Shown piece after piece: positions 1 to 8,567 of a DNA stretch of 64,000 bases. The notes beneath the pieces are model-generated. The model saw only the letters and a list, made by a program, of their open reading frames with translations. It ran no database searches and was not told where the DNA came from. Every line of letters starts with the position of its first letter. Positions within the stretch are counted from its first letter, which is position 1. A program made the position numbers and the translations under genes. The stretch is from Lentisphaerota bacterium (GTDB lineage Bacteria > Verrucomicrobiota > Lentisphaeria > Oligosphaerales > JABHEG01): assembly GCA_018676675.1 (NCBI GenBank), contig JABHEG010000339.1, positions 1-64,000 of the forward strand. The letters are read 5' to 3'.

Positions 1-251
1 CCCGGGTGGCACGATCTTGACCAACCAGAAACGGTTGACCGCCGGCATCACAGACGTGCATCGATTGCCGAAGCGATTGGAAGAGATGAAGTGCCCCGTC
101 AGGGCACAAATGTGGATGTGGACACAGGCCCCCGGGCGATGCCCGGGGCTACGTTGGGGTCACCCGCTTCGGGGTGAGAAAGCCAAGACACCAGAGGTGA
201 ACCAGCCAGATTCACGGGACCGTCGAAGCGCCGGGCCCGTGATCTGCACGT
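1..251. repeat. Intergenic stretch with two GC-rich hairpins
   Basis: No gene can be supported here. Two hairpins lie close together. The first is CCCCGGGC (130-137) - GAT - GCCCGGGG (141-148), a perfect 8-bp stem. The second is TCACCC (160-165) paired with GGGTGA (172-177). They sit 75-120 bases past the stop of the CobW-like gene on the minus strand, so they could end that transcript, but neither has a T-run. The look is that of a dispersed palindromic repeat. The plus-strand frame open to base 259 has no start signal or recognisable content. Confidence 0.4.
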
Positions 252-1352
252 TCAGATAACCGAGTCGTAGCGGTGGACGGGGGTGGGGCGACCGGGACTC
301 AGGCTCTGGACGTGAGCGAGTTCTTCCTCAATCGAGTCGCCGCAAACCGCTGTGACCGTGTCCCTGACAATCTGCTCAAGGGCTTCCGGACTGATGTGCA
401 CTCGTGCATTAACGATCAGTGCCGCGTCCCGGCATGGCTCGGCGATGCTGCCGCGGAGCGAGGGCGCTTCTGCCGAATTTGTCACGTTGGCCGTGATGGA
501 GCCGGACGGTGTGGTCAGGAGAGTCTTAAGGTGGGCAATCTCGGCTTCTCGGTCGCCGAGGGCGACCTTCAGGGCACCGATGAGTTCCTCTGTGAACGCG
601 GTCCACACGGTTGGTTCGGGGGCATGCAACTGGACGGTGGCATTCAGCCAGCCAAGCACGGCTTCACCGTCGGCATAGCGGTCGTAGTCCACGTCCAGAA
701 TCCGCTTCCCGGCTTGTCCGCCGGCCTGGATCAACTCCAGCCATGGATCGACGCCGTCGCCGGTCAGCCCGGACATGGTCAGGATCGTGGCATCCGGATA
801 CGCTGTGCTCACATCGTTGCGCAGGGCGTCCAGCTCGGCGGGGCTCAGCAGGTCGACCTTGTTCATGACGATAACGTCGGCTTCATCCAGCTGTTTGCGG
901 AAGATGTAGAGCACGTTGTCGGGGAAGCCGGAGTCATTGTCTTTCGAGAGCGCCTGCCGGAGCCGGTGCGGATCAGCGAGGACTGAGAACGGCGCCACCT
1001 CGAACCAATCTCCGTAGAGTTCCTTCATTGGCTGCAGAACCGTGGCCGAGATGTCTGTGCAACTGCCGACAGGTTCGCCGAGGAGCACGTCCGGCTTCAA
1101 TTCTTCGAGGAGTTTTTCCGCTGCGTTCACCAGGTCGTCGAAGCGGCAGCAGAAACAGCCGCCAGCCACTTCTTTGACCTGTGATCCGGTTTGTTTCAGG
1201 AAGCCGGTGTCAACCAGGTCATCAGCCTGGTCGTTGGTGATCAGACCGACACGTTTGCCCTCGGAAGCGAGTTTCTTCGCGACCGTTCCGAGCAGCGTGG
1301 TTTTTCCGGCTCCGAGGAAGCCGCCGACGAAAATGAGTTTCACTTGATTCAT
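252..1352 (-). CDS. CobW/COG0523-family GTP-binding metal chaperone
   Basis: A 366-residue G3E-family GTPase. Seen: Walker A GGFLGAGKTT (residues 10-19), the CxCC metal-binding motif at 66-69 that defines COG0523, and the guanine-specificity motif NKVD at 164-167. COG0523 proteins deliver zinc, cobalt or other metals to client enzymes. This one also has a GSCTD segment near residue 96-100, as in one COG0523 subgroup. The frame is open 82 codons further upstream, but that stretch has no motif. The ATG at 1352 has a GAGGTG ribosome site a few bases before it and begins directly with the GTPase fold, so it is preferred. It stands alone, divergent from the zinc-ribbon gene. The metal and client cannot be read from the sequence, and no Zur-like box was recognised upstream. 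Confidence 0.88.
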   Translation of the reverse strand: MNQVKLIFVGGFLGAGKTTLLGTVAKKLASEGKRVGLITNDQADDLVDTGFLKQTGSQVKEVAGGCFCCRFDDLVNAAEKLLEELKPDVLLGEPVGSCTDISATVLQPMKELYGDWFEVAPFSVLADPHRLRQALSKDNDSGFPDNVLYIFRKQLDEADVIVMNKVDLLSPAELDALRNDVSTAYPDATILTMSGLTGDGVDPWLELIQAGGQAGKRILDVDYDRYADGEAVLGWLNATVQLHAPEPTVWTAFTEELIGALKVALGDREAEIAHLKTLLTTPSGSITANVTNSAEAPSLRGSIAEPCRDAALIVNARVHISPEALEQIVRDTVTAVCGDSIEEELAHVQSLSPGRPTPVHRYDSVI

Positions 1353-1604
1353 TGCTATGTCACCTCGTGTTGAGGCATTGCCAGAGCGCATGCCGTTACT
1401 TAGCCACCAATATGAACAATGTCCCGTGTTTCCCATTAGGTCAGGTCCGCGAGTGTGAGTAAACTGTGAATTGTGACTGACTCGGTCCTGTTTCCGGTAG
1501 ATCACTTGCCTTTGTTCAGATCTTGAGTGAGGCCAAAGCCGGGTTAGGTTGTGAGTTCGCCCTTGGCGGGCCAGCCCTGATCGCCGCGACGGAGTCATTC
1601 GAGC

Positions 1605-1910
1605 ATGGCCAACCGTGCCCAGTCAAACAGATGTCCTCCGACATTCACGTGTCCGCATTGCGGGGCAGAGGTGCGTGCAGGAGCATTGGCGTGTCAGGCG
1701 TGTGGCTCGGATGCGGAAACCGGCTGGACCGTTCACGGTGATGTTGGCCCTTCCGGATACGCCGGTGACGCCGATTTCGACTACGATGACTTCGTTCGCC
1801 GAGAATTCGGTGGGGATGGGAAGCGGTGGTTAGGATATTCGCGACAGCAATGGCAGGCCATCATCGCCTCTTTGCTTGCGTTGGCATTCCTGTACCTTAT
1901 GCTTCGCTGA
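1605..1910 (+). CDS. Small zinc-ribbon membrane protein
   Basis: A 101-residue protein. The N-terminus holds a C-x2-C ... C-x2-C zinc ribbon (Cys16, Cys19, Cys30, Cys33). A Gly/Asp/Phe-rich linker follows, and a single C-terminal membrane helix at about residues 84-100 ends near the last residue, so it is probably tail-anchored with the ribbon in the cytoplasm. Start ATG 1605 has GGAG about 10 bases upstream. It lies just ahead of galM on the same strand with a gap under 100 bases. Small zinc-ribbon/TM proteins of this shape are common in Planctomycetes-like genomes, but the function is unknown. Confidence 0.7.
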   Translation: MANRAQSNRCPPTFTCPHCGAEVRAGALACQACGSDAETGWTVHGDVGPSGYAGDADFDYDDFVRREFGGDGKRWLGYSRQQWQAIIASLLALAFLYLMLR

Positions 1911-2008
1911 GTGAGACGAAGAGAAGCAGACGCCAGTGGGTTGGTTGTACGGACGACGAAGCGTCGCCGCATACGCTGTGACAGACGACGATTAGTGGAG
2001 TGATCATC

Positions 2009-3052
2009 ATGGGTATAACGAAGACAGGTTTCGGAACAGCTCCCGACGGGCAATCCGTCGAGCTCTACACATTGACCAATGACAATGGCGTCGTCCTGAG
2101 CGTCATGACCTACGGGGCAATTGTCACGACGCTTCAGGTCCCCGACCGCGATGGCGCCCTCGGCGATGTCGTTCTCGGGTTCGATTCGCTTGAGGATTAC
2201 ATCAGAGACACCCCCTACTTCGGGGCGGCCTGCGGGCGCTACGCAAACCGCATTGCCAAAGCGACATTCACTCTTGACGAGGTGACCTACAAGCTGGCGG
2301 CCAATGACGGAGACAACTCGTTGCACGGCGGGTTGATCGGCCTGGATAAGGTCGTCTGGCAGGCTGAAGAGACGGAGAGCGATGACAGTGTGGCGGTCAG
2401 TTTCCGCTACACGAGCCCAGACGGTGACGAAGGGTACCCCGGGAATCTGGACATCGAGATGGTCTATGAGTTGACCAACGACGACGGCTTCCGGATTACC
2501 TACACCGCGGCCACCGACCAAGCCACCCCAATCAATCTGACGAATCACAGTTACTTCAACCTGGCCGGGGCGGGCACGGGTGATATCCTCAGCCATGTGT
2601 TGAGGCTGACCGCGGACCGGTACACACCCGTTGACGACACCCTCATTCCCACCAGCGAGCTCCTTCCCGTGGCAGGGACGCCGCTCGACTTCACCACTCC
2701 CGCCGCGATTGGCGCCCGCATTGCCGATGTTCCCGGAGGCTATGATCACAACTTTGTGCTGCCGATGGTCGACGACGGTGAACTCGCACTGGTCGCGGAG
2801 GTCTCGGAAGCGACATCCGGGCGAGTCATGGAGGTCTTCACCACCGAGCCCGGCATCCAGCTCTACACCGGCAATTTCCTGGACGGAAGTCACCTTGGCA
2901 AAGTGGGGATCGCGTACCAACAGCACTACGGCTTCTGTCTTGAAACACAGCATTTCCCCGACTCCCCGAATCAGCCGACGTTTCCCTCAACGATTCTGCG
3001 TCCGGGTGAAGTCTACGAACAGGTCACAGAGTATCGCTTCGGTACAGTCTGA
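2009..3052 (+). CDS. galM: Aldose 1-epimerase (galactose mutarotase)
   Basis: About 347 residues, the usual GalM length. It interconverts alpha and beta anomers of aldoses in the cytoplasm. Family motifs seen in order: GRYANRIA, NSLHGG (substrate-binding and acid His region), NLTNHSYFNLAG (second catalytic His), and YDHNFVL; a C-terminal Glu region (LETQHFPDSPNQPTF) is also typical. The frame could begin at GTG 2000, but ATG 2009 has GGAG eight bases before it and is preferred. It lies 27 bases upstream of the murC-murB fusion, so the genes may be co-transcribed although unrelated in function. Confidence 0.93.
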   Translation: MGITKTGFGTAPDGQSVELYTLTNDNGVVLSVMTYGAIVTTLQVPDRDGALGDVVLGFDSLEDYIRDTPYFGAACGRYANRIAKATFTLDEVTYKLAANDGDNSLHGGLIGLDKVVWQAEETESDDSVAVSFRYTSPDGDEGYPGNLDIEMVYELTNDDGFRITYTAATDQATPINLTNHSYFNLAGAGTGDILSHVLRLTADRYTPVDDTLIPTSELLPVAGTPLDFTTPAAIGARIADVPGGYDHNFVLPMVDDGELALVAEVSEATSGRVMEVFTTEPGIQLYTGNFLDGSHLGKVGIAYQQHYGFCLETQHFPDSPNQPTFPSTILRPGEVYEQVTEYRFGTV

Positions 3053-3079
3053 GGCCATTCCTCCCGGGAGCAGGGCAAC

Positions 3080-5365
3080 GTGAGCACCGATGTACCGTGG
3101 CAGCACGTTCATTTCACGGGCATTGGCGGGGTCGGCATGTCCGGGCTTGCTCACATCCTGCTTGATTGGCAGGTTGAGGTGAGCGGGACGGATGTTGCCG
3201 ACTCCGCAACGCTTCAGCATCTCTCGGTGCGCGGGGCGACGGTGTCGGTGCCGCACGATGCTGATGCGGTTGACGGGGCAGATCTACTGGTCCATTCCAG
3301 TGCCGTGCAACCCGACAATGCCGAGCTGATCCGTGCTCATGAGCTGGGGATTCGCACGATCAGGCGTGGCGCTTTTCTTGCCGACGTGACGTCCCGCTAC
3401 CCAAAGGTGGTTGCTGTTGCCGGCTCTCATGGCAAGACCACGACGGCTGCTATGCTTGCCCATGTGCTCCAGTTGGCTGGCTTTGATCCCGGATTTCTGG
3501 TTGGCGGGGAGATCCTTGGCCAGTTGCGTCCGGCACGGGCGGGCCTGGGCGACATTCTCGTCACTGAGGTGGATGAGAGCGATGGAACTCAGGCATTGGT
3601 GCGGAGTTCGCACGCGGTTGTTCTGAACGTAGATGACGACCACTGCTGGAGTTTGGGAGGGGTGGATGCTCTCGAGCGTTGCTTCATCGAGTTCGCCCGC
3701 CGGGGTGATCAGCTGTTCGCCTGGGACTGTCCAGCTCTGCATGAGCTGCTTGGTGACCACCCGTGTGTGCAGTTTGTGAATGAGAGTGCCTCTCCCGCGG
3801 GGATGCGACTGCGCGTGCCGGGCGTTTACTACCGCCTCAATGCCGCGATGGTCTGCTCCGTGGCTGCCCGTTTGGGCGTCCCCTCATCGGTCAGTGCAGA
3901 AGCCCTGGCCAGCTTTCAGGGGGTAGGGCGTCGTCTCACCCGGCACATCGAGTCACCGGATGGACGATCTGTTTTGGTCGAAGACTACGCGCATCATCCT
4001 ACGGAGCTGTCCTGCACGCTTCGATCACTTCGCGACACCTATCCAGGGCACGCACTCAGCGTTGTTTTCCAGCCGCATCGGTTTGAGCGGATCAAGCGCT
4101 ACGCCGGAGCGTTTGGCGACGCATTGGGGGCAGCTGACGACGTGACGGTGGTCTCCCCGTTTGCCGCGTGGTGCGATGACAGTGAACTGGCGGATCCTCG
4201 GGAAGTGGCTGAAGCTGTGCGGGGGGGCGCGCACTTTTCAGGTGGATCTCTGGCGGACATGGTTGAGTCGGTCTGGGAACGTGTAATGAAAGCGGACAGA
4301 CGTCATGTTCTGGCCGTGATCGGGGCAGGGGATGTCACCAGAGCCGTTCCCCTTTTCCGGGACCGGATTGTGAATGCCTGCCTCGAGCGTTTTCTGGAGG
4401 CGTTGCGCTACGCGCTTCCTCACGTCCGTGCAGATCGGCTCAGTGCATGGGCAGGTCTGACGACTCTTGGTGTGGGGGAAGGGCATCCTCTGGTCGTTCG
4501 TCCGACGACGAACGAGGGACTGCGGTCGGTCTTGCGTTTCTCCCACGAATGGAGCATGCCTGTTCGAGTGCTGGGCCGAGGAAGCAACCTGGTGGGCACC
4601 GACAGACCGGATCTGTGTCTGTGGTTACGGTTCGAACAAGGCGAGTACCAGTCTATCTCGCGTGGCTCGAGCGGGGCGTCTCTGGGAGCTGGAGTGACGT
4701 TGAGTCGGGGACTCGAGCAACTGGGGAACAGTGGTGACATCCCGGCCGGACTCATGCCCCTGGCATGCATTCCGGGGACGGTTGGCGGGGCGGTCAGAGT
4801 GAACGCAGGAGCCGATGGCGTCTGTATCGGCGAGCATGTCCTTTCTGTGCGGGGCCTGGGAGTGGATGGTCAGGCATGGGAACGGAGTGGGGCTGCCGTT
4901 TCCTGGGGCTACCGTTGCACCGACATTCCCGCTGATGTCGTGCTTACAGAGGTCGTCCTCCGCCGCGGGAGTGATGACTCCGGAACGTGCAGGAAACGGC
5001 TGAACGAAGCGCGTGAGGCCCGGTGTCGACGGCAGCCGGTCGGCCGCAGTGCGGGCTCGGTTTTCCGGAATCCCCCAGGGAATTCGGCAGGACAACTGAT
5101 CGAGATGGCAGGCTGCAAAGGGCTGCGGGTTGGGGGATGCCAGGTGAGCGAGAAACACGCGAATTGGTTCCTGGCCGACAAGGGGGCGAGTGAGAGTGAC
5201 GTCATTGAGCTTTTGCTGCGAGTGCAGCGTGAGGTGTTCCGTCGTTCCGTCGTCGTGCTGGCTCCCGAGGTGGAGTTTGCAGGCGACGAAGCCGGTCGAG
5301 TCGTCCGGCAGACCGCGTGGCTGCGTGAGGAATGTCAGGGAGAGCTGATCGATGAAAAAGAGTGA
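3080..5365 (+). CDS. murC/murB: MurC-MurB fusion: UDP-MurNAc--L-Ala ligase / UDP-GlcNAc-enolpyruvate reductase
   Basis: A 761-residue fusion of two consecutive cytoplasmic peptidoglycan-precursor enzymes. Residues 1 to about 440 are MurC: the N-terminal GIGGVGMSGLA nucleotide-binding turn, ATP loop GSHGKTTT (115-122), EVDESDG, and HHPTEL. From about 445 the MurB flavoprotein follows: the FAD motif appears as GRGSNL (usually G-G/A-GSNL), then CIPGTVGGAVRVNAGA, the proton-donor Ser in AGSVFRNP, and a terminal APEVEF with the catalytic Glu. Both halves are of normal length, so this looks like a working bifunctional enzyme. Start is GTG 3080 with GGGAG/CAGGG ahead. The end overlaps the next gene by 14 bases. 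Confidence 0.93.
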   Translation: MSTDVPWQHVHFTGIGGVGMSGLAHILLDWQVEVSGTDVADSATLQHLSVRGATVSVPHDADAVDGADLLVHSSAVQPDNAELIRAHELGIRTIRRGAFLADVTSRYPKVVAVAGSHGKTTTAAMLAHVLQLAGFDPGFLVGGEILGQLRPARAGLGDILVTEVDESDGTQALVRSSHAVVLNVDDDHCWSLGGVDALERCFIEFARRGDQLFAWDCPALHELLGDHPCVQFVNESASPAGMRLRVPGVYYRLNAAMVCSVAARLGVPSSVSAEALASFQGVGRRLTRHIESPDGRSVLVEDYAHHPTELSCTLRSLRDTYPGHALSVVFQPHRFERIKRYAGAFGDALGAADDVTVVSPFAAWCDDSELADPREVAEAVRGGAHFSGGSLADMVESVWERVMKADRRHVLAVIGAGDVTRAVPLFRDRIVNACLERFLEALRYALPHVRADRLSAWAGLTTLGVGEGHPLVVRPTTNEGLRSVLRFSHEWSMPVRVLGRGSNLVGTDRPDLCLWLRFEQGEYQSISRGSSGASLGAGVTLSRGLEQLGNSGDIPAGLMPLACIPGTVGGAVRVNAGADGVCIGEHVLSVRGLGVDGQAWERSGAAVSWGYRCTDIPADVVLTEVVLRRGSDDSGTCRKRLNEAREARCRRQPVGRSAGSVFRNPPGNSAGQLIEMAGCKGLRVGGCQVSEKHANWFLADKGASESDVIELLLRVQREVFRRSVVVLAPEVEFAGDEAGRVVRQTAWLREECQGELIDEKE

Positions 5366-6431
5366 TTCAGCGACGATCGTCAAACAGGCCTTGTCCTTCG
5401 AGGCCCCGGATCGACTGCCTGTCTTCGAGAGTTTCTGGGCCGAGTGGGAGCAGATCTGGCGCCGGGAGCGCGGCATCCCCAGTGATGTCTCTGCCAGCGA
5501 CCACTTCGGCAACGACATCAGCATCTGCGTCGGTCAGGAGTCGCTGTTCTCGACTCAGGCCGGCGAGGTGAAGCAGCAGGATGGGTACGTGTACCGCAAT
5601 GATGGCTGGGGGCGCGTCATTCGCACCCGCCCGGGGACCTATTTCTCGGAGACGGTGGAGCGTGTGCTGGAGGCCCCAGGTGACCTGGATGCCATCGTGT
5701 TTGACTCGCCGGCCCTGGACAGTCGTTACACATCACTGGGGCATCAAGTGTCTGCTGCCCGAACCAAAGGACAGGCCCCCTTCGTCAAGATTGGCGGCGT
5801 GTTCATCCGCACATCGTTCTTCCGTGGTGAGGCCGAGTTTCTGATGGATCTGGCCGCTGATGAGGTGTTTGCCCGGGAACTGGCCGAGCGGGTTGGGGAC
5901 CATCTGCTGCAAATCGGGCTGGAATCTCTGCGTCGAGGCGACGTCTGCGATACGGGTGTATGGGTATGCGATGACATGTGCAACGCCCTGTCGCCCATGT
6001 TCTCACCGCGTATGTTCGAGCGCATCTTCCTGCCGATATACGAGCGCATGGTGGCGACACTCAAAGCGGCCGGGGCTCGCTGGGTCGTGTTGCATTGTGA
6101 CGGGAACCTCGGGCCTCTGTTGCCGATGGTTGTCGATGCCGGTTTTGACGGCATCAATCCGGTCGAGCGCAGTGCCGGCCTGATTATTGAGGATCTGATC
6201 GAGGAGTACTTCGGGCGGCTGTTCCTGATCGGCGGCGTATGCAATATTCAGATTCTGCCACGTGGCGGACAGGAGGCCGTTCGCCGGCATATCGAAGCGA
6301 TCGTCGATGCCGGTCGCAATGGAGGGTTGATTGTCGGCAGCCACTCTCTTGGACCGGACATTCCGGTCGAAGCGATCGAGCTGTACCGGAAGATCGTCTC
6401 TGAGCGAGGGGCATACCGGTCGGCGGGTTGA
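5352..6431 (+). CDS. Uroporphyrinogen decarboxylase-superfamily protein (paralogue 1)
   Basis: A 359-residue TIM-barrel protein of the URO-D superfamily. The start overlaps the murCB stop by 14 bases (ATG 5352 with GGAGAG upstream), suggesting translational coupling. The C-terminal half has the hallmark strand and turn LHCDGN followed by DAGFDGINPVE and LIGGVCN. In MtaA-like methyltransferases the zinc motif is H-x-C; here His and Cys are adjacent and Asp occupies the third position, so neither MtaA-type zinc binding nor true HemE activity is expected. Paralogues of this type are expanded in Planctomycetes/Lentisphaerae-like genomes, often near sugar genes, and are commonly guessed to be methyltransferases or to act in demethylation. 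The substrate is unknown. Confidence 0.85.
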   Translation: MKKSDSATIVKQALSFEAPDRLPVFESFWAEWEQIWRRERGIPSDVSASDHFGNDISICVGQESLFSTQAGEVKQQDGYVYRNDGWGRVIRTRPGTYFSETVERVLEAPGDLDAIVFDSPALDSRYTSLGHQVSAARTKGQAPFVKIGGVFIRTSFFRGEAEFLMDLAADEVFARELAERVGDHLLQIGLESLRRGDVCDTGVWVCDDMCNALSPMFSPRMFERIFLPIYERMVATLKAAGARWVVLHCDGNLGPLLPMVVDAGFDGINPVERSAGLIIEDLIEEYFGRLFLIGGVCNIQILPRGGQEAVRRHIEAIVDAGRNGGLIVGSHSLGPDIPVEAIELYRKIVSERGAYRSAG

Positions 6432-6555
6432 GCACATTGGACAAACCACACCACACGCGCGGACCAGGCCGTTTTTCCCAATGATCGGCCGATCTGTCCC
6501 GGTGCTCCGCTGGAGAAGGAGTGACGGGAGCTGAGGGCTGAGGGCGTGTTTGGAG

Positions 6556-6599
6556 ACCAAACGGAAACGTCCGGACCCCATCGGGCCCGGCCGTTTGGT
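6556..6599. terminator. Candidate bidirectional terminator between convergent genes
   Basis: ACCAAACGG (6556-6564) and CCGTTTGGT (6591-6599) form a perfect 9-bp stem around a GC-rich 26-base loop that can fold further. It lies between the stop of the URO-D gene (6431, +) and the stop of the cysteine-rich gene (6634, -), where a shared terminator would be expected. There is no long T-run on either side. Confidence 0.5.
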
Positions 6600-6633
6600 T
6601 GTCTGAGTTCTCTCGGCTCTTGTCGCCAGTCAG

Positions 6634-7032
6634 CTATATCTTGCAGCAGCCTGGGGCGCCCTTCTGGAGGCCGCATCCGCCACACTTCTTGGCACCGGGC
6701 TTGCAGCAGGCATCGGTGCCCTTAATCTGTCCGCACTTTGCGCACAGAGCCGCTGACTTGGCGCCCTTCTTGATCTTGCAGCATCCGGGGGAGCCCTTCT
6801 GCAGGCCGCATCCGCACTTCTTGGCGTCGGCCTTGCAACACGTCTCCTTGCCTTTGATCTCGCCGCACTTCGTACACAACGCAACGTCGGCCTTGGCTTT
6901 CTTGACTGCCGCTTTGGCCTTCTTGGCAGAACACCCGCAGCCGGCACAGGCCCAGGCGGAATCAGTCACGCACACCAGTGCCAGTACGGCACACGCTCCG
7001 ACGATCCATCTGCTGTAGCTACTCAGTTTCAT
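6634..7032 (-). CDS. Secreted cysteine-rich protein with two tandem metal-binding-like repeats
   Basis: A 132-residue protein. Residues 1-28 are a signal peptide ending AWA, so the mature chain starts at Cys29. It has a short CxxCxC head and a Lys/Ala linker, then two 37-residue repeats (about 51-87 and 96-132). Each repeat has pattern LCxKCGxIKG, CCK, AKKC, CGLQKG, PGCCKI and carries eight cysteines. That makes 19 cysteines in about 104 mature residues, plus many lysines. The pattern suggests a periplasmic or secreted metal-binding or disulfide-rich protein (metallothionein-like), but the family name is not known to me. The ATG at 7032 has GGAGGG about 11 bases upstream. It is a single gene, convergent with the URO-D gene. 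Confidence 0.8.
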   Translation of the reverse strand: MKLSSYSRWIVGACAVLALVCVTDSAWACAGCGCSAKKAKAAVKKAKADVALCTKCGEIKGKETCCKADAKKCGCGLQKGSPGCCKIKKGAKSAALCAKCGQIKGTDACCKPGAKKCGGCGLQKGAPGCCKI

Positions 7033-7409
7033 TGTCCTAACCCTCCATACCTTTCCGTTTTGTGACCTTTGGGGGCCACTCCCGCGCCCATGGTCTAAGC
7101 GCTACACGATTAACCTGTACGACATACTCAGCCATGCATCGGTTCCATGGACGCCGGCTTTTTCGCGTTGGGTCTGTGACTGCCCGCCTGAGCCGCGACT
7201 CGCGGGAGCTGAACGGCACTGACATAGAGGCAATCGGGGCATCGCAGCCCTTCGACCAGGCTCAGGGCCTTGAGCAAGTCCCACAGTCGTGGGACGCGTC
7301 GAAACGGCCCCTCCCACGTTGGCCGCACTTGACCTCAATGTGGGAGGCGGTGCCGTCCGGCGACCTCTCCGTGGATGCACTTCCCGCCGCCTATCTTAGC
7401 CTGCCGCCA
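7033..7409. repeat. Gene-free stretch with a family A palindromic repeat (copy A1)
   Basis: No gene is supported. A hairpin GTCCCAC (7278-7284) - AGTC - GTGGGAC (7289-7295) is followed by CCTCCCAC (7310-7317), which pairs with GTGGGAGG (7340-7347). The 19-base core at 7336-7354 (CAATGTGGGAGGCGGTGCC) recurs exactly, inverted, at 37897-37915 and nearly exactly at 31121-31138. This marks a dispersed intergenic repeat. The rest should contain the promoter of the cysteine-rich gene (starts 7032), which I could not pick out. Confidence 0.55.
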
Positions 7410-8555
7410 CTAGAGCCTGGCCGTTTCGCGCTCTAGGATCTCCCACATCTTGTTGATGTAGAAGCGGTAGTTTTCGAGTGGGGTGCCGTTCGGGATGCGG
7501 TGGTCGCAGCCGAGCATGCAGCCCCCGGTCTGAACCATGGGGGGTACCCTATACTCGAGCTCTGCGGCGATCTCCTCCTTGCTGCGTCGCAGAACGTGCT
7601 TATCAATGCCTCCGTAGAACGCCAGCGATGTTCCGTAGGTGTTGCGGACCTGGACGATGTCCATGTTGGCTGCTGGTTCCATGGGGTGCATGACATTGAC
7701 GCCTGCGGCCATGAACGCCGGGATAACGGCGTTCATATCGCCATCCGAGTCCTGATCAAAGAGGCGTGCCCCGCGGTCCTGGAGCATGTCCCAGATGCGT
7801 CGGTAGTAAGGGGCGATGAACTCTGCGATCTGTTTCGGCCCTGCGAGCGGCCCGCTCTTGCCGGCCATGTCCTCGTGAACGCTGAGCTGGTCGATCTGCA
7901 CGGTGGCGGAGACGCGATCCAAGACCTGTTCGGCCGTCGCACCGATCGTGTCGAGGATGTCGTGGACGAGTTCCGGCTGGTCGTAGAACGCGACGCAGAT
8001 TCCTTCTTCTCCCATGAGCTGGCGCGGCTGATCAAATCCCCCCGGGATGCCGACCGTCACGACGCGTCCTTCCTCTCGGTGGCGTCGCGCAGCTGTTACC
8101 CAGTCCGCGGCAAGTCTGGCCTCCGCGAACTCGTAATGCGGCTTGAGGGCGAGCCAGTCATCCATGGTCTTGACAGGAAAATCGAGAGGGAGCGGGATGG
8201 TTGCGACTTTCTTGTTCAGTTGCATGGTTCGCCCCATGGCGTCCCGGGTGATGAGGACATCGTCAGTTTCACTGATGGTCTCGGTCTTGCTGCCTCCGGT
8301 CCAGCCGGTACTGACCGGGAGTCCACCGTTCGCCGGTGCTTGGTAGCGGAACGCGGAGAAATCCAGCTCTTCCGGGGTTGCGCCCTGGGCATGCCATTCT
8401 TCCTTGAGGCCGATGATGGGACCGAAGATTTCGGTGAAGAGCGGCCGCTCGTTGGCTTGGAAGGTCATGAAGTCGAGGAATTCTTCGCGCCGGACGGCCA
8501 TACCGCGAGTGATCGCCAAGTCTCCATGTGTCGTCCACTTCAGAGGCCTACTCAT
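7410..8555 (-). CDS. Uroporphyrinogen decarboxylase-superfamily protein (paralogue 2)
   Basis: A 381-residue URO-D-fold protein, distant from the paralogue at 5352. Features seen: a central GIPGGFDQPRQLMGEEGICVAFYDQPELVHDILD segment, LSVHEDMAGKSGPLAGP, LFDQDSDGDMNAVIPAFMAAGVNVMHPMEP (the family barrel strand; the zinc-ligand position reads DQDSDGD with no His or Cys), then FYGGIDKHVL and a C-terminal GGCMLGCDHRIPNGTP. Lacking the H-x-C signature, it is unlikely to be an MtaA-type methyltransferase or HemE. Start ATG 8555 has AGGAAAGG upstream. It lies 12 bases after the lipase-like gene in a three-gene minus-strand unit. Confidence 0.85.
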   Translation of the reverse strand: MSRPLKWTTHGDLAITRGMAVRREEFLDFMTFQANERPLFTEIFGPIIGLKEEWHAQGATPEELDFSAFRYQAPANGGLPVSTGWTGGSKTETISETDDVLITRDAMGRTMQLNKKVATIPLPLDFPVKTMDDWLALKPHYEFAEARLAADWVTAARRHREEGRVVTVGIPGGFDQPRQLMGEEGICVAFYDQPELVHDILDTIGATAEQVLDRVSATVQIDQLSVHEDMAGKSGPLAGPKQIAEFIAPYYRRIWDMLQDRGARLFDQDSDGDMNAVIPAFMAAGVNVMHPMEPAANMDIVQVRNTYGTSLAFYGGIDKHVLRRSKEEIAAELEYRVPPMVQTGGCMLGCDHRIPNGTPLENYRFYINKMWEILERETARL

Positions 8556-8567
8556 GTGTGGCCTTTC

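Noticed and set aside
17..259. 80-codon open frame on the plus strand
   Set aside because: Runs through the GC-rich hairpin repeat, with no ribosome site or family-like content.
273..986. 237-codon open frame on the plus strand
   Set aside because: Antisense to the CobW-like GTPase, which has clear motifs; composition reflects the other strand only.
1781..2953. 390-codon open frame on the minus strand
   Set aside because: Lies opposite galM; no family-like content, caused by high GC.
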